Counted from the first letter of the stretch, positions 26,691 through 38,932 are shown. The stretch: DNA of 64,000 nt from Serratia oryzae (GCF_001976145.1 NZ_MOXD01000013.1:1-64000), one strand, 5' to 3'. Program-made: numbers and translations. Notes: a model not told the origin generated them from the sequence alone.

Positions 26691-26833
26691 AGACACGGTC
26701 AGAATGCGCATACGGTTTATCTTATGATTGCCAAGAGTAACAATTGGCGGCAAAATAACCGCTTCGACTCGCTCAGATTGCGCTCCCCGCCCCCTGGCAG
26801 TTCCTTATTTTTTTTGCTATCAGTAATATAAAT

Positions 26834-28075
26834 ATGAAAACAACATTACCCCCTGTGGCACGCTTGGGCCGACAGGCGCTGTTATTCCCGCTTTGTCTGG
26901 TGCTGTTCGAATTTGCCACCTATATCGGCAACGATATGATCCAACCCGGTATGCTGGCTGTGGTAGCTGATTTTAACGCTGGCGAGGAGTGGGTGCCGAC
27001 CTCAATGACCGCCTATCTTGCTGGTGGTATCTTTCTGCAATGGCTGCTGGGGCCATTATCGGACCGGCGTGGCCGCCGCCCGGTGATGCTGGCTGGCGTC
27101 GCCTTCTTTATCGTCGCCTGTCTGGCAATCTTGCTGGTGACCAGCATTGAGCAGTTTATCTTTATGCGTTTCCTGCAAGGAATCGGCCTGTGCTTTATCG
27201 GCGCGGTGGGCTATGCCACCATTCAGGAGTCTTTTGAAGAGTCGGTGTGTATCAAAATCACCGCGCTGATGGCCAACGTGGCGCTGATCGCCCCACTGCT
27301 CGGGCCGCTGGCCGGTGCCGCGCTGATCCAGATTGCGCCATGGCAGAGCATGTTTGTGATCTTTGCCGCTCTGGCGGCCATTGCCTTAGTCGGCCTGTGG
27401 AAAGCGATGCCGGAAACCGCCACGCTGCAGGGGGAAGCCTTTTCCGCTGCCAACCTGTGGCGCGATTACCGCCAGGTGCTGATTAACCGCCGCTTTATCT
27501 GCGGGGCGCTGGCGATCGGTTTTGCCAGCCTGCCGCTGCTGGCGTGGATTGCCCAATCACCGGTGATCCTGATCAGCGGCGAGTCGCTCTCCACCATGGA
27601 TTATGGCCTACTGCAAATCCCGGTATTCGGTGCGCTGATCCTCGGAAACCTGACGCTGGCCCGCCTGACCGGTAAAAACAGCGTTGAGCGCCTGATCAAG
27701 CTAGGTGCTGGCCCCATGATTGTGGGGTTGCTGATCGCTGCGCTGGCAACGGTGTTCTCCGAGCATGCTTATCTGTGGATGACCGCCGGGCTGAGCCTGT
27801 ATGCCTTTGGTATCGGGCTGGCGAACGCTGGGTTATATCGTTTGACGCTGTTTTCCAGCGATGTCAGTAAAGGCACCGTTTCTGCCACCATGGGGATGTT
27901 GAGCATGGCGGTATTCACCGTAGGTATCGAGCTGGCTAAAGTCGCCTATGTTTGGGGGGGGAGCGGATGGTTTAACCTGTTCAACCTGCTAAGCGGCCTG
28001 TGCTGGCTGGCGCTGGTGGCGATGTTCCTCGCCAAACGCGGTGGCGTAGCCTCAACGCCGACGGAAGCGGTATAA
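26834..28075 (+). CDS. mdfA: MdfA-type multidrug/proton antiporter
   Basis: A 413-residue major facilitator with 12 predicted helices. It matches E. coli MdfA (Cmr) closely, including E26 and D34 in [16 protein letters not shown], the acidic residues for proton and drug binding, and R113 in motif B ([18 protein letters not shown]). Motif [11 protein letters not shown] is present. MdfA exports chloramphenicol, cationic dyes and other compounds, and helps in alkaline pH homeostasis. Single gene; T-rich ATTTTTTTTGC lies just upstream. Confidence 0.93.
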   Translation: MKTTLPPVARLGRQALLFPLCLVLFEFATYIGNDMIQPGMLAVVADFNAGEEWVPTSMTAYLAGGIFLQWLLGPLSDRRGRRPVMLAGVAFFIVACLAILLVTSIEQFIFMRFLQGIGLCFIGAVGYATIQESFEESVCIKITALMANVALIAPLLGPLAGAALIQIAPWQSMFVIFAALAAIALVGLWKAMPETATLQGEAFSAANLWRDYRQVLINRRFICGALAIGFASLPLLAWIAQSPVILISGESLSTMDYGLLQIPVFGALILGNLTLARLTGKNSVERLIKLGAGPMIVGLLIAALATVFSEHAYLWMTAGLSLYAFGIGLANAGLYRLTLFSSDVSKGTVSATMGMLSMAVFTVGIELAKVAYVWGGSGWFNLFNLLSGLCWLALVAMFLAKRGGVASTPTEAV

Positions 28076-28603
28076 AGACCCGGCCTTCGCTGCTTTTCGA
28101 CGAAGGCCGAGAAGCAGGCCATGATGCGCTCAACGTCAACACCCGAATTTGTGAGTAACGGGCAAATTTTACAATGGCATTGATAACAGCGTGTCAAACC
28201 CTGTTGTTGGTGAGATGAGCACTGATGTTGAAGCCATTGAAGGCGCCGAACGCAGACACGGTGCATAGGCGAACGCGCCATGGACGGCGCGTTCAGGCGA
28301 GACAGGCAGGGACGCCTGTCGTAGCCGGCCGTCATGCAGCGTGGCGGAGTGAGGGGAGTCGCGCAGCGACCGCCTGATATGGCAAAGGGCCGGGGTGCAG
28401 GGGGCTGGCTCTTGAGCCCCCTGCTCGGGCGCGTTCATCACACTGCCAAGTGAACACAACATGTTTAGCGACCGAAATAAACACCCATGTCCTTGTCTCA
28501 AAATGTGAACAAGAAACAACCCTGAAGGAATGGGAACTGCCTAGCTTTCATCAAATAGCCAATACCAAAACGTTAAGCCAAGTGCTATCTGTTGCACCAC
28601 GTT
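28076..28603. other. Noncoding region with several stem-loops between mdfA and selB
   Basis: About 530 bases without a convincing gene. It contains a perfect ten-pair hairpin GCAGGGGGCT/AGCCCCCTGC at 28397-28424 and shorter palindromes near 28282-28320 (GCGCCATGGACGGCGC; CAGGCAGGGACGCCTG). The composition suggests a dispersed intergenic repeat of the kind seen in Serratia relatives, but only one copy is in the window. Confidence 0.55.
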
Positions 28604-30445
28604 TCAACCACCAAACAGCCCGCTGTCGCGCAGCAGATGCTGGTTGCCCTTGCGGCGGGTAAAACCGCTGCGGTCAAAGAACTCAAGCACCTGAATCGCC
28701 AGTTTGCGGCCAACGCCCAGCCGATCGCGGAAATCACCGGCATTAGTGCTGCCTTGCGTGGCGTCTAACTCACGGATCAATGCCGCAAACTGCTCAATGC
28801 GCTGGCTGCGATAGTAACGATCCACCACCACCGCGGTCACATGGCCAAGCTGGGCGGCTTTGCGCAGCGTAGCACGAACGTTGGCTTCTTCTTCACCCAG
28901 TGCTGCGGCCAGATCGCGCACCCACCAGGCTTCATCACCCAGTTGCGGTTCAATACGCGCCCACAGCGCCTGCTGCTCGGCGCTGAACGCCAGACCATGC
29001 TCGGGCAGATGCAGCCAGCCGCGCGTATTGCGCAGCACACCGGCCATCAGTAGCCGCTCGATCATCATAAACACCAGCGCTTCATCCAGCACCGGCAACG
29101 CCATGCGCCGCAAACGCGCACGCCCCAGCCCCAGCTGATCGCCATGCTGTTGGTGATATTCGGCCAGCACCTGCAGTAAACGCTGTTCGCCCTGTTGCAC
29201 GTTGGCCTGCGCCAGCGCCACTTCGCCCGCAATCAGCAGATCGCGCCCGGCCAGCAGCTGCGCCAGCCCGCTGTGGGTCAACTGCCGTGCCCAGGCAAAG
29301 GCCGCCAGATCCAGCGCCCCGCCAGGCAAGCGCAACTCCAGCGCCTGTTCGTCACTCTGCGCCTCGGCCAGCGCCGCCAGCCAGGCCAGATAGTCTGGCT
29401 GACGTTTGCCGCGCTTCGGCGCAGCCAACACCAGCACACGCGCAGCGCCCAAAGTGTGGCGCGCGCCGATATCCCGCAGCACCAGGCGATCGTTTTCCGC
29501 CAGCCACAGCGGACGATCGAGAATTAACTCCGCCAAGTTGCCGGTTAACAGCGCAATACGGCCAGTAATATGGCTGGCAGCGTGGTGCAGATGCAGCGGT
29601 TGCCAGTGCTGCAACGGCGCATCCGCCTCTATCGCCACCAGAATACGCTCCGCGGCCAGCGGCGGTTGCCGTTCCAGCAGCCAGTCACCGCGCGCCAGTT
29701 GTTCCTTGCTGACGTCGCCACTGATGTTCAGCGCAATACGTTGCCCGGCAAACGCCTGCTCTGCGGGTTGGTTTTGGGCATGCAGGCCGCGCACCCGCAC
29801 CGGTGCATCGGCACCGGTCAGCCACAGGGTATCCCCCACCTTAACGCTGCCACCCAATGCGGTGCCGGTCACCACCAGCCCCGCGCCTTTCACGCTGAAG
29901 GCGCGATCCACCGCTAGCCGGAAGCAGCGCGTCTGCGCATGCTCGCCAGGCTGCAGCGCCAGAAGATGCTGGCGCAAAGCGTCAATCCCCCCTCCCTGCG
30001 CCGCTGCCGTAACAAACAACGGCGTATCACGCCAACCCTGTTGCGCCAACTCGGCCGCCACCTGTGCTCGTACTTCGGCAACGCGCGCTTCGTCCACGCG
30101 ATCGGCCTTGGTCAGCGCTACCGTCAGTTGCGGGTGCCCGCTCAGGCGCAAAATCGCCAGGTGTTCACGCGTCTGTGCCATCACACCGTCGTCGCACGCC
30201 ACCACCAGCAATGCATGGTCGATACCACCGATCCCCGCCAGCATATTGCCAAGGAATTTCTCATGGCCGGGAACGTCGATAAAGCCCAGCACGCGCCCGT
30301 CCGGCTGCGGCCAATAGGCGTAACCGAGATCGATAGTCATACCACGGCGCTTCTCCTCCGGCAGACGATCGGCATTGATGCCGGTAATCGCCTGCAGCAG
30401 CGTGGTTTTGCCGTGATCGACGTGGCCAGCAGTGGCAATAATCAT
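28604..30445 (-). CDS. selB: Selenocysteine-specific elongation factor SelB
   Basis: A 613-residue GTPase that brings selenocysteyl-tRNA(Sec) to UGA codons followed by a SECIS hairpin. G1 [10 protein letters not shown] is at residues 7-16, G3 DVPGH and G4 TKADRV follow; the EF-Tu-like domains II-III and the C-terminal winged-helix repeats ([18 protein letters not shown]-like end) that bind SECIS RNA are present. Its ATG overlaps the selA stop by four bases (30442-30445). It must serve fdoG in this window. Confidence 0.97.
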   Translation of the reverse strand: MIIATAGHVDHGKTTLLQAITGINADRLPEEKRRGMTIDLGYAYWPQPDGRVLGFIDVPGHEKFLGNMLAGIGGIDHALLVVACDDGVMAQTREHLAILRLSGHPQLTVALTKADRVDEARVAEVRAQVAAELAQQGWRDTPLFVTAAAQGGGIDALRQHLLALQPGEHAQTRCFRLAVDRAFSVKGAGLVVTGTALGGSVKVGDTLWLTGADAPVRVRGLHAQNQPAEQAFAGQRIALNISGDVSKEQLARGDWLLERQPPLAAERILVAIEADAPLQHWQPLHLHHAASHITGRIALLTGNLAELILDRPLWLAENDRLVLRDIGARHTLGAARVLVLAAPKRGKRQPDYLAWLAALAEAQSDEQALELRLPGGALDLAAFAWARQLTHSGLAQLLAGRDLLIAGEVALAQANVQQGEQRLLQVLAEYHQQHGDQLGLGRARLRRMALPVLDEALVFMMIERLLMAGVLRNTRGWLHLPEHGLAFSAEQQALWARIEPQLGDEAWWVRDLAAALGEEEANVRATLRKAAQLGHVTAVVVDRYYRSQRIEQFAALIRELDATQGSTNAGDFRDRLGVGRKLAIQVLEFFDRSGFTRRKGNQHLLRDSGLFGG

Positions 30446-31833
30446 GGGTTCAGCACCTCAAGCAGTGCGCTCTCTTGCTCCAGGCAGCGCAGATCGAGCC
30501 ACAGCCGCCCATCGTGGATCCGGCCAATCACCGGCTGTGGCAAACTGCGCCACTGTTGCGCCAGTAACTCCAGCGTGGCACCGCGGCCATCGAGCGGGGC
30601 AAAGGTCAGCGCATAGCTTGGCAGACGATCGACCGGCAGCGAGCCACTGCCAATCTGTGACCAGCAGGGCTCGGCACGCAGCGCGAAACGATCGGCAAAA
30701 CGCACCGCCAACTGGCTCAATAACCGTTCGGCGGCCTGCTGCATCGCCTGTTGCGGTCGGGTAAGCAGGCGCAGCGTCGGTAGATGTTCTGCTAACAGTT
30801 CCGGTTGCTGATACAACCGCAGCGTGGCTTCGAGCGCCGCCAGCGTCATTTTGCCAACGCGCAGCGCACGTTTCAGCGGGTGCTGTTGCAGGCGGGCAAT
30901 CAGATCTTTTTTACCGACAATAATGCCTGCCTGCGGCCCACCCAGCAGTTTATCGCCGGAGAAGGTCACCAAATCCACCCCTGCAGCAATCAAGCGCTGT
31001 GGCATCGGCTCTGCCGGCAAGCCGTATTGCGTCATGTCGATCAGCGCGCCGCTGCCCAGATCGGTGGCGGTTGGGATGCCCTGTTCGCGGCCCAGCATCG
31101 CCAACTCCGCTTCATCCACCGCGGCAGTAAACCCTTGAATGCAGTAATTACTGGTATGCACCTTCATCAACAGGCCGGTCTGCTCGTTGATGGCGGCACG
31201 ATAATCTTTCAGATGAGTGCGGTTGGTGGTGCCCACTTCCACCAGTTGACAACCGGCCTGGCGCATCACGTCGGGGATGCGGAACGCGCCGCCAATCTCC
31301 ACCAGTTCACCACGCGACACCACCACCTGCCGGCCCGGAGCCACCGCCGCCAGCATCAGCAAAACCGCCGCCGCGTTATTGTTGACGATGCAGGCGTCCT
31401 CTGCCCCAGTGAGCTGGCACAGCAAATCCGCAATGGCCCGATCGCGGTGGCCACGCCCGGCACCGTCCAGATCGTATTCCAGCGTGACGGCGCTGCCCAT
31501 TGCCTGCACCACCGCGTCGATCGCCGGTTCAGCCAGCAGCGCGCGGCCAAGATTGGTGTGCAGCACGGTGCCGCTGAGGTTGAACACCGGTTGCAGCGCC
31601 GGGCGTTGCTGCTGGCTCAGGCGCTCAAGCAGCGCCTGCGGCCAGTCGTGGCACCACGGCGGCAGTTGCTGGCAGGTTTTAATCGCTTCACGCGCCTGTG
31701 CCTGCATCTGGCGCAGCAGATCGCTAATCAACGTCTGCCCGTGCTTTGCCACCAACGGTTCAACGGCGGGATCGCGCAGCAAACGGTCGATGGCGGGTAG
31801 CTGGCTGTAAAGTTGCTGAGATTCAGTGCTCAT
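30442..31833 (-). CDS. selA: L-seryl-tRNA(Sec) selenium transferase (selenocysteine synthase)
   Basis: 463 residues, equal to E. coli SelA. A pyridoxal-phosphate enzyme that converts seryl-tRNA(Sec) to selenocysteyl-tRNA(Sec) using selenophosphate. The PLP lysine is K295 in [13 protein letters not shown]. Start at ATG 31833 ([19 protein letters not shown]); the longer open frame upstream has no homology. It lies 13 bases downstream of yibF, and its last four bases overlap selB. Confidence 0.97.
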   Translation of the reverse strand: MSTESQQLYSQLPAIDRLLRDPAVEPLVAKHGQTLISDLLRQMQAQAREAIKTCQQLPPWCHDWPQALLERLSQQQRPALQPVFNLSGTVLHTNLGRALLAEPAIDAVVQAMGSAVTLEYDLDGAGRGHRDRAIADLLCQLTGAEDACIVNNNAAAVLLMLAAVAPGRQVVVSRGELVEIGGAFRIPDVMRQAGCQLVEVGTTNRTHLKDYRAAINEQTGLLMKVHTSNYCIQGFTAAVDEAELAMLGREQGIPTATDLGSGALIDMTQYGLPAEPMPQRLIAAGVDLVTFSGDKLLGGPQAGIIVGKKDLIARLQQHPLKRALRVGKMTLAALEATLRLYQQPELLAEHLPTLRLLTRPQQAMQQAAERLLSQLAVRFADRFALRAEPCWSQIGSGSLPVDRLPSYALTFAPLDGRGATLELLAQQWRSLPQPVIGRIHDGRLWLDLRCLEQESALLEVLNP

Positions 31834-31846
31834 GAGCGCTCGGTTT

Positions 31847-32476
31847 TCAATTTTTAATGGTATCGGCAGAGTGGGGCGGCATGGTACGAGCAAAGCTTTC
31901 GCGGGCGAACAAGCGTTCAGCCAGTTTGATCAGCGCAGGGCGATCAACACACCAGTTGGGCACAATGCGGCGGAAATTCAGGTAGCCCAACGCACAACCG
32001 GTGGCAATATCCGCCAGAGTCAGCTGTTCCGCGTTCAGTAACGCCCGTTGCTGTGCCAGCTTCTCCAGTGCGTCTAAACCATGCAGCACCTTTTGGCGCT
32101 GGCGCAGTATCCAGGCTTCGTCCTGCTTTTCCGGCAGGCGTTTGCTTTCGCGAAACAGCGTAGCCGCAGCTTCGGTCACGCCATCCGCCAGCGCTTCCAC
32201 CTGGCGGATACGCAGCGCGGCCTGGCGATCTGCCGGCAGGAAGGCCGGGGCCAGCGCCTGCAATTCGAGATATTCGGCAATCACCCGCGAATCGTAAAAC
32301 ACCTCGCCGTCATCGGCGATCAGCACCGGCACTTTACCGAGCGGATTGTATTCCACCACCCGGCTGCCTGGCTCAAACGGCGGGTCGTTGACAAACTCAA
32401 ACTCCCGCCCTTTTTCCAGCAGCATCACCGCAATCTTGCGTACAAAAGGGCTGGTCTCACTGCCAATCAGCTTCAT
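31847..32476 (-). CDS. yibF: Glutathione S-transferase YibF
   Basis: A 209-residue soluble GST: N-terminal thioredoxin-like domain ([15 protein letters not shown], cis-proline in GKVPVLI, and DSRVIAEYL for the glutathione gamma-glutamyl contact) and all-helical C-terminal domain. YibF is encoded upstream of selAB in E. coli too; it may handle glutathione or selenium-glutathione compounds, though its substrate is not established. The ATG at 32476 is chosen over a TTG three bases earlier, with GGGGGA upstream. Likely transcribed with selA and selB. Confidence 0.92.
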   Translation of the reverse strand: MKLIGSETSPFVRKIAVMLLEKGREFEFVNDPPFEPGSRVVEYNPLGKVPVLIADDGEVFYDSRVIAEYLELQALAPAFLPADRQAALRIRQVEALADGVTEAAATLFRESKRLPEKQDEAWILRQRQKVLHGLDALEKLAQQRALLNAEQLTLADIATGCALGYLNFRRIVPNWCVDRPALIKLAERLFARESFARTMPPHSADTIKN

Positions 32477-32498
32477 CAATCATTCCCCCTTAGCGCCG

Positions 32499-33155
32499 CT
32501 ATTTCACCGCCAGCGTATCGATAATCCGCTGCACCAGTGCCTGATGCGCTTCCGGCGTTTTACCCGGTGACAACATCTGCAATGTCACCACCCGTTTATT
32601 GAACACCGTCAGCACAATAGTGGAAACCACTTTCTGCCCATTTACCGTTTGCTCGGTATCCAAACGATGAAATTTCTGTTTACCGACGGTGAAATTCTGT
32701 TCTTTGGTTCTCTTGATGTTCTGATAGCGATCGCCCAATTCGGTCATCATGCTTTGCGTCAGCTCTTTCAGCATCGCATCGCTGGTATTGAGCTTCATGC
32801 TGGCTGGCGGGATCACTTCAGATGTTACGGTACGCTGGCGCGCTTTACCGTCGAGGAACAGTTGGATAATGGATTTATCGTCGTTGACGATACCACTCAG
32901 CTTGGTTTGATCGCTAAACCCCGCAGGCAATTCGAAGGTGATTTTGCCCTTTTGCAGCGAGACGCTTAAACCGGGCGGAGGGGCAGGTTTGGCTTCTGCC
33001 GCGGGTGGGGGGGCTGGGGGAGCAGGCTGGGTAACAACCGGCTTCGGCTGCGGCTTGGGGACTTCCGGCTTTTTGGTATCCTGGTTATCGCAGGCCACCA
33101 GCCCGGTCAGTAAAGCAGCAAATACTATCAATCTGACAATCATCTTCAGCATCAT
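32499..33155 (-). CDS. DcrB-like lipoprotein
   Basis: About 218 residues. The N-terminal lipoprotein signal has lipobox LTGLVAC with the acylated cysteine near residue 22. A Pro/Lys-rich linker (KPEVPKPQPKPVVTQ and more) of ~45 residues precedes a globular domain resembling E. coli DcrB (FELPAGFSDQTKL; STIVLTVFNKRVVTLQM). DcrB is an envelope lipoprotein linked to phage and colicin entry and quality control. AGGGAAAGGG precedes the chosen ATG at 33155; an ATG twelve bases later is possible. Confidence 0.8.
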   Translation of the reverse strand: MMLKMIVRLIVFAALLTGLVACDNQDTKKPEVPKPQPKPVVTQPAPPAPPPAAEAKPAPPPGLSVSLQKGKITFELPAGFSDQTKLSGIVNDDKSIIQLFLDGKARQRTVTSEVIPPASMKLNTSDAMLKELTQSMMTELGDRYQNIKRTKEQNFTVGKQKFHRLDTEQTVNGQKVVSTIVLTVFNKRVVTLQMLSPGKTPEAHQALVQRIIDTLAVK

Positions 33156-33237
33156 CCCTTTCCCTATACTCGTCGTGGCGTAACCGTAGCAACTCACTCC
33201 CGCGTTTGCTAGATGCCCAAGCCAAAATTAGCGGTTC

Positions 33238-33395
33238 GCCCCAGCCCTCTCCCACAGGGAGAGGGAGCCAACCGGTGCTCTCAATGAGTCATGGGTATCA
33301 GCAATGTTCCCTCTCTTTCGGGGAGAGAGTTAGGGTGAGGGGGAGCAACTGACATCGCGTTAAAGCCTCTCACCCCCACTCCCGAGAAGAACGCC
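33238..33395. repeat. CTCTCCC/GGGAGAGGG-type intergenic repeat
   Basis: Contains CCCTCTCCCACAGGGAGAGGGAGC and, after a 45-base spacer, TCTCTTTCGGGGAGAGA with TAGGGTGAGGGGGAGC. It shares the hairpin and TGAGGGG motifs of the tandem units between xylA and xylB, so it is another copy of a dispersed repeat family. Confidence 0.75.
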
Positions 33396-33402
33396 GCGGG
33401 TG

Positions 33403-34332
33403 TTACTCGCCAGGGAACAGGAACGGGTTGATACTGCTGCGGGCAAAGCCTTCCTCTTCCATCTTGGCATCAAGCACTAATGACGCCAGATCGTCGGCCA
33501 CCGCTTCCACCTGCGGGTCTTTTTCCTGATAGAGAAGCTTCAGGTAAGTGCCGCAATCGCCACAGCTTTCCGCTTTGATCGCCGCCTGCTCACTGTCCAG
33601 TGACCAGTAGTTGAGATCGCGCGTTTGCTCGCAGTTAGTGCATTTCACCCGCACCACGTGCCATTCGCTTTCACACAGGTTGCAATGCAGATAACGCAGG
33701 CCGTTCACCGTGCCGATGTGCACCATACCGGATACCGGCATACTGCCGCACACCGGGCAAAACTGGCGGTGCTCACCGTATTCGGCTCGCGCCTTACCGG
33801 GGATCTGGCTAGCCATCTGCGCCCAATACAGCGACAGGGCAGCCCAGATAAACGGCGCTTTATCGCTGCCCACTTTGGCAAACTCATGGTTCAGCAACGC
33901 ACTGGCCATCAGCTCCAGCTCATGGGCGGAGGCTTTTTCCAGGTTTTCCAGCACCGGAACCACGTGTTCTGGTGCCTGTGGGCGCAATTCGGCGATCAGC
34001 GATGCCAGCAGTTTGTGCCAGTGTTCGCTGCGCGGGTAAACGCTCGCATCCAGCGGCGGTTTGCCGTTGGCGGCCCCCTGCACCAAGGCGGCAGTGAGAT
34101 CGAGCACCAACGGATTATCGTGGCACGCATTGTTCTGCGCGGCCGCGATACTGGCAGCAAAGTTAAGGTAATCGCCCAGCGGATGGTCTGTGGCCAACTG
34201 GCGCAGACGTTCAGCTCGGCGGGTATACAGGCTTTTCAGATTAGCGAAAAGTAACGGCGGAATGGTTTCCGCCGTTGTGGACTTCTCGCGCTGTGCCCCT
34301 AACTGCTCTTTAGGAACGATGCGGATACTCAT
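33403..34332 (-). CDS. fdhE: Formate dehydrogenase accessory protein FdhE
   Basis: A 309-residue cytoplasmic protein needed for assembly of membrane formate dehydrogenases. Four cysteine pairs form rubredoxin-like iron sites: CPVCGS, CNLCES, CTNCEQ and CGDCGT. Starts at 34332, overlapping the fdoI stop by one codon (ATGA type), so it is coupled to the fdoGHI transcript. Confidence 0.96.
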   Translation of the reverse strand: MSIRIVPKEQLGAQREKSTTAETIPPLLFANLKSLYTRRAERLRQLATDHPLGDYLNFAASIAAAQNNACHDNPLVLDLTAALVQGAANGKPPLDASVYPRSEHWHKLLASLIAELRPQAPEHVVPVLENLEKASAHELELMASALLNHEFAKVGSDKAPFIWAALSLYWAQMASQIPGKARAEYGEHRQFCPVCGSMPVSGMVHIGTVNGLRYLHCNLCESEWHVVRVKCTNCEQTRDLNYWSLDSEQAAIKAESCGDCGTYLKLLYQEKDPQVEAVADDLASLVLDAKMEEEGFARSSINPFLFPGE

Positions 34333-34973
34333 CAGGGTTTATCTTCCTGTTGTTTCTCGCGGACCTCACGGTACCAGCGCGGATGGTGTTTCTTGGCCCA
34401 GGCCGCCGGAACAGTGCCTTCCACCATCGCGGTAATGGTGCCTTTTATCCACAGAGCGGCATAAATGTGCACCATAATCGTGATGATCAAGCCCACCGCC
34501 GCCAGCGAGTGCACCAGCAACGCCAAACGGATCAGCGGGATAGGGAAGGCATGGGCGAAGTACGGCCGCCAGATGACGATGCCGCTGGCCAGCAACAGCA
34601 CCAGACTGATGATCGCCACCCAGAATACGCATTTCTGCCCGAAATTATAACGCCCGGTGTCATCCCCCTCCACTTCCTCATTCAACGTGATTCTGTGGAT
34701 GTTTTTGGCCCAAACCAGATCGTTGCGGTTGAACAGGTTATATTTCCAGTAGCGCAGGAACATGATCATGAACGCAGCGAACATAATCACCCCGGCAAAG
34801 GGGTGCAAAATGCGCGCCAGCTGTGGCGTTCCGAAAATGTTCATCAGCCAGTTGAAGGAGGGGAAGAAGAACCCCAGCCCGCTGATGGCTGCCAGAATAA
34901 AGCAGAACGCTACAACCCAGTGGTTCATCCGCTCCAGCGCGTTATAACGCTGAATTGGCTTTTCCTTCCTCAT
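34332..34973 (-). CDS. fdoI: Formate dehydrogenase-O gamma subunit, cytochrome b556
   Basis: A 213-residue integral membrane protein with four helices that binds two b hemes and passes electrons from FdoH to quinone. Conserved histidines appear in [19 protein letters not shown] and [11 protein letters not shown]. The ATG at 34973 overlaps the fdoH stop, and the gene overlaps fdhE: a tightly packed operon. Confidence 0.96.
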   Translation of the reverse strand: MRKEKPIQRYNALERMNHWVVAFCFILAAISGLGFFFPSFNWLMNIFGTPQLARILHPFAGVIMFAAFMIMFLRYWKYNLFNRNDLVWAKNIHRITLNEEVEGDDTGRYNFGQKCVFWVAIISLVLLLASGIVIWRPYFAHAFPIPLIRLALLVHSLAAVGLIITIMVHIYAALWIKGTITAMVEGTVPAAWAKKHHPRWYREVREKQQEDKP

Positions 34974-35872
34974 TTGCGCGTCTCCTCATCGTGTGGCTTG
35001 TCGTCATCTTCCTCTTCTTCGACGCGGTTTGGACCGACACCGATGTAGTGGAACACGCTAGCCGCAAAGGTGGCTGCAAAACCGACGGCTGCCAGCGGTT
35101 TCCAGATCCCTTTCCAGAAGGTCACCGCCGGGCTGATGGTCGGGTTGTCCGGCAAACCGTGATAAAGCTGCGGTTTGTCGGCGTGATGCAGCACGTACAT
35201 CACGTGGGTACCGCCCACGCCCGCCGGATCGTACAGACCGGCGTTCTCGTAGCCACGGGTTTTCAGCTCACCGACACGCTCCGCGGCGATATCCTTCATC
35301 GCCTCTTTGGTGCCAAAGTGGATCGCCCCGGTCGGGCAGGTTTTCACACAGGCCGGTTCCTGACCGACATCAACGCGGTCAACGCACAGGGTGCATTTGT
35401 ACACCCGGTTGTCTTCCTTGTTCATGCGCGGCACGTCGAACGGGCAACCGGCGATGCAGTAACCGCAGCCGATACAGTGCTCAGACTGGAAATCGACGAT
35501 GCCGTTGGCGTACTGGATAATCGCCCCTTCCGACGGGCAGGACTTCAGGCAGCCAGGATCGGCGCAGTGCATGCAGCCGTCTTTGCGGATCAGCCACTCC
35601 AGTTTGCCGTGCTCCTCCACTTCAGAGAAGCGCATCACCGTCCAGGATTTGGCGGTCAGATCGGCGGGGTTATCATAAACCCCGACGTTGTACCCCACTT
35701 CATCGCGGATGTCGTTCCATTCAGAACACGCCACCTGACAGGCCTTGCAGCCGATACAGGTGGTCACATCAATCAGCTTGGCCACTTCTTCCTGGTGGTC
35801 ACGGGCACGCGGGGCCGGTGTTAAACCATTGGTCGCGGATTTACGAATGATGTCTTGAGATTGCATTGCCAT
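34970..35872 (-). CDS. fdoH: Formate dehydrogenase-O beta (iron-sulfur) subunit
   Basis: 300 residues with four ferredoxin-type cysteine clusters ([41 protein letters not shown] and CTLCVDRV) carrying four 4Fe-4S centres, and a C-terminal membrane anchor (~255-280). It links the catalytic FdoG in the periplasm to FdoI. GGAG precedes the ATG; 12 bases separate it from fdoG. Confidence 0.97.
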   Translation of the reverse strand: MAMQSQDIIRKSATNGLTPAPRARDHQEEVAKLIDVTTCIGCKACQVACSEWNDIRDEVGYNVGVYDNPADLTAKSWTVMRFSEVEEHGKLEWLIRKDGCMHCADPGCLKSCPSEGAIIQYANGIVDFQSEHCIGCGYCIAGCPFDVPRMNKEDNRVYKCTLCVDRVDVGQEPACVKTCPTGAIHFGTKEAMKDIAAERVGELKTRGYENAGLYDPAGVGGTHVMYVLHHADKPQLYHGLPDNPTISPAVTFWKGIWKPLAAVGFAATFAASVFHYIGVGPNRVEEEEDDDKPHDEETRK

Positions 35873-35884
35873 AACTCGTCTCCG

Positions 35885-38800
35885 TTACACCTTTTCCACG
35901 TTAACCAGGAACGCCTTGAACTCTGGCGTTTGCGTATTGGCATCGCCAACAAACGGCGTCAACGTATTGGCGATAAAGCCTTTCCGCGCCACACCCAGGT
36001 AACCCCAGTGGATCGGGATACCGATGGTGTCGACATCCTGCCCGTTCACCTGCAACGTGCGGATACGCTTGGTGACTACCGCCTTCGCCTTGATAAAGCC
36101 ACGGTTGGAACTGACTTTCACCAGATCGCCGTTCTTGATGCCTTTCTTCTCGGCCAGCTTTTCACCGATCTCCACAAACTGCTGCGGCTGCGTAATCGCG
36201 TTAATCAGCGAGTGCTTGGTCCAGTAGTGGAAATGCTCGGTCAGACGATAAGTGGTGCCGACATACGGGAACTTGTCAGCTTTGCCCATCGCGGCCAGAT
36301 CGTCTTTAAACACGCGCGCCGCCGGGTTAGACACCACGTTCGGGTGCAGCGGGTTAGTGCCAAGCGGCGTTTCAAACGGCTCGTAGTGCTCAGGGAACGG
36401 CCCTTCCGCCATTTTATCAATGGCAAACAGGCGGCCCATGCCTTCCGGCTGCATGATAAACGGCCCAACGTCGCTGCCTGGTGGTGCGGCGCTGTAGTCC
36501 GGGATATCAATCCCGCTCCACTTGGTGCCATCCCACTCGATCAACTGACGTTTGGCATCCCACGGTTTACCGGCAGGATCGGCAGAAGCACGGTTGTACA
36601 GAATGCGGCGGTTGAGCGGCCACGCCCAGGCCCAGCCCAGCGTGTTGCCGAGGCCGGAAGGATCGGCGTTATCGCGGCGCGCCATCTGGTTACCCGCAGG
36701 CGTCCAGCTACCGGCAAAGATCCAGCAACCGCTCGCCGTCGTACCGTCATCACGCAGATGCGCGAAGGTGCTGAGCTGTTCACCTTTTTTCGCCAGCACT
36801 TTGCCTTCCGGATCGAGCACGTCCGCCAGCGCTTTGCCGTTGTTTTCCATCGCCACTTCTTCTGGTGCCGGAGCATCTGGAATCAGGTAGTTCCAGCTCA
36901 TGTTCAGCACCTGCTCAGGCAATGCACCGCCTTCACGGCCGTACATCTCGCGCAGGCGCAAGAACAGCCCAGACAGAATTTCACCGTCTCCCAGCGCTTC
37001 GCCCGGAGCATCAGCCCCTTTCCAGTGCCATTGCAGCCAGCGGCCGGAGTTGACGATCGAACCGTTCTCTTCGGCAAAGCAGGTGGATGGCAGGCGGAAC
37101 ACTTCGGTCATAATCTTCGAAGGATCAACGTCATTCGATTCGCCGTGGTTCTGCCAGAAAGTGGCCGTCTCGGTATTCAACGGATCGATGGTCACCAGGA
37201 ATTTCAGCTTGGAGAGCGCATCGACCACTTTGTGCTTGTTCGGGAACGATGCAACCGGGTTGAAGCCCTGGCAGAGGTAGCCGTTAACCTTGCCCTGCGA
37301 CATCATTTCGAAGTACTGCAGCACGTCGTAGCCTTTGTCCCACTTCGGCAACCAGTCAAAGCCCCAGTTGTTTTCTTTCTGTGCTTTGTCGCCGTAGAAG
37401 CTCTTCATCAGGCTGACGAAGAATTTCGGGTAGTTGCTCCAGTAGTTCACCTGGCCCGGCAACAGCGTTTTCGGCGTGTTGGCCTTCAGGTAGGTGTCCA
37501 GATCCGGCTGTTTCTCGGAAGGCAGGGTCAGGTAGCCCGGCAGGCTTTGTGACAACAGGCCGAGATCGGTCAGGCCCTGAATATTGGAGTGGCCGCGCAG
37601 GGCGTTCACACCGCCGCCTGCCATCCCCATATTGCCGAGCAGCAACTGGATCATCGCCATGGTACGGATGTTCTGTGCGCCGACCGTGTGCTGTGTCCAG
37701 CCCAGGGCGTACAGGAACGAGGCGGTTTTGTCGTTGGCGCTGGTTTCGGCGATATATTCGCAAACCTTGATAAAGTCTTCGGTTGGCGTACCACAGATAT
37801 TGTTTACCACTTCTGGCGTATAGCGGCTGACGTGCTGTTTCAGCAGGTTCCACACGCAACGCGGATCTTGCAGGGTGACGTCACGCTTGGCAAAGCCGTT
37901 CTCATCAAGCTGGTAGTTCCAGGTGGTTTTATCGTACTTGTGGTTTTCAGCGTCGTAGCCGCTGAACAGGCCATCGTCAAAGCTGAAGTCTTCGCGCACC
38001 AGCAGGCTGGCGTTGGTATAGGCTTCAACGTATTCGCGGTTGATCTTGTTGTTGGTGATCAGGTACAGCAAGACGCCCGACAAGAAGGCAATGTCGGTGC
38101 CAGAACGGATAGGCGTGTAGAAATCCGCCACCGATGCGGTACGGGTAAAGCGCGGATCGATGACGATCAGCTTGGCTTTATTATGAATTTTTGCTTCCAT
38201 CGCCCAGCGGAAACCCACTGGATGCGCTTCTGCCGCATTACCGCCCATGACGATAATTAAGTTCGCGTTCTTGATATCAACCCAGTGGTTGGTCATCGCA
38301 CCGCGACCAAATGTTGGAGCAAGACTTGCTACCGTTGGTCCGTGTCAGACACGCGCCTGGTTGTCTACGGCAAGCATGCCGAGAGCGCGACTAAATTTTT
38401 GTGTCAGGTATCCGGTTTCGTTGCTGGAGGCCGAGGCACACAGCATACCGGTGGTCAGCCAACGGTTGACGGTGACGCCTTTATCGTTGGTTTTTACAAA
38501 GTTGGCATCGCGATCTTCTTTCATCAGCTTGGCGATGCGGGTAAAGGCATCATCCCAACTGATTCTCTGCCATTTGTCAGAGCCTGGCGCGCGATATTCC
38601 GGGTATTGCAGGCGGCTTTCGCTGTGGATGAAATCCACCAGACCGGCACCTTTCGGGCAAAGCGCGCCGCGGTTTACCGGATGATCCGGATCCCCTTCGA
38701 TGTGGAAAATGCTCTCTTTGGCGTTTTTCGCGCCATCACCAAGGCTGTACATCAACAGCCCACAACCGACTGAGCAATACGTACAGGTATTACGGGTTTC

Positions 38801-38932
38801 ACGGGCGCGCAGCAGCTTGTACTGCCGGGTTTCCGCTAACGCTACTTCCGGGGCAAAGCCCAGAGCAGCTACCGTCGTCCCTGCCATACCGCCAGCGCAG
38901 ATCTTAAAGAACTGCCTTCTGCTGACCTGCAT
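35885..38932 (-). CDS. fdoG: Formate dehydrogenase-O alpha subunit, selenoprotein
   Basis: 1015 residues read through an in-frame TGA (38347-38345) that encodes selenocysteine 196, between NQARV and HGPTVA. The molybdopterin enzyme oxidises formate to CO2 in the periplasm. The N-terminus has a twin-arginine signal (SRRQFFK), then a 4Fe-4S site (CTYCSVGCGLLMY). A SECIS hairpin follows the UGA, and selA, selB and selC are in the window. The length is nearly equal to E. coli FdoG (1016). Without recoding it would look like two genes, which is wrong. Confidence 0.97.
38305..38347 (-). promoter_or_regulatory. SECIS element of fdoG
   Basis: Directly after the UGA codon, the mRNA can fold GACCAA with TTGGTC about 24 bases later, with apical GCAAGTCTTGC. 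The sequence agrees with the E. coli fdoG SECIS as I recall it. SelB binds this hairpin to recode UGA as selenocysteine. Confidence 0.85.

Noticed and set aside
28169-28519. 116-residue minus-strand frame between mdfA and selB
   Set aside because: It runs through palindromic repeat-like sequence and shows no protein-like pattern.
35885-38932. fdoG appears as two open frames separated by a stop
   Set aside because: The stop is a TGA at the conserved selenocysteine position, followed by a SECIS hairpin, with selA, selB and selC nearby. It is one intact gene.
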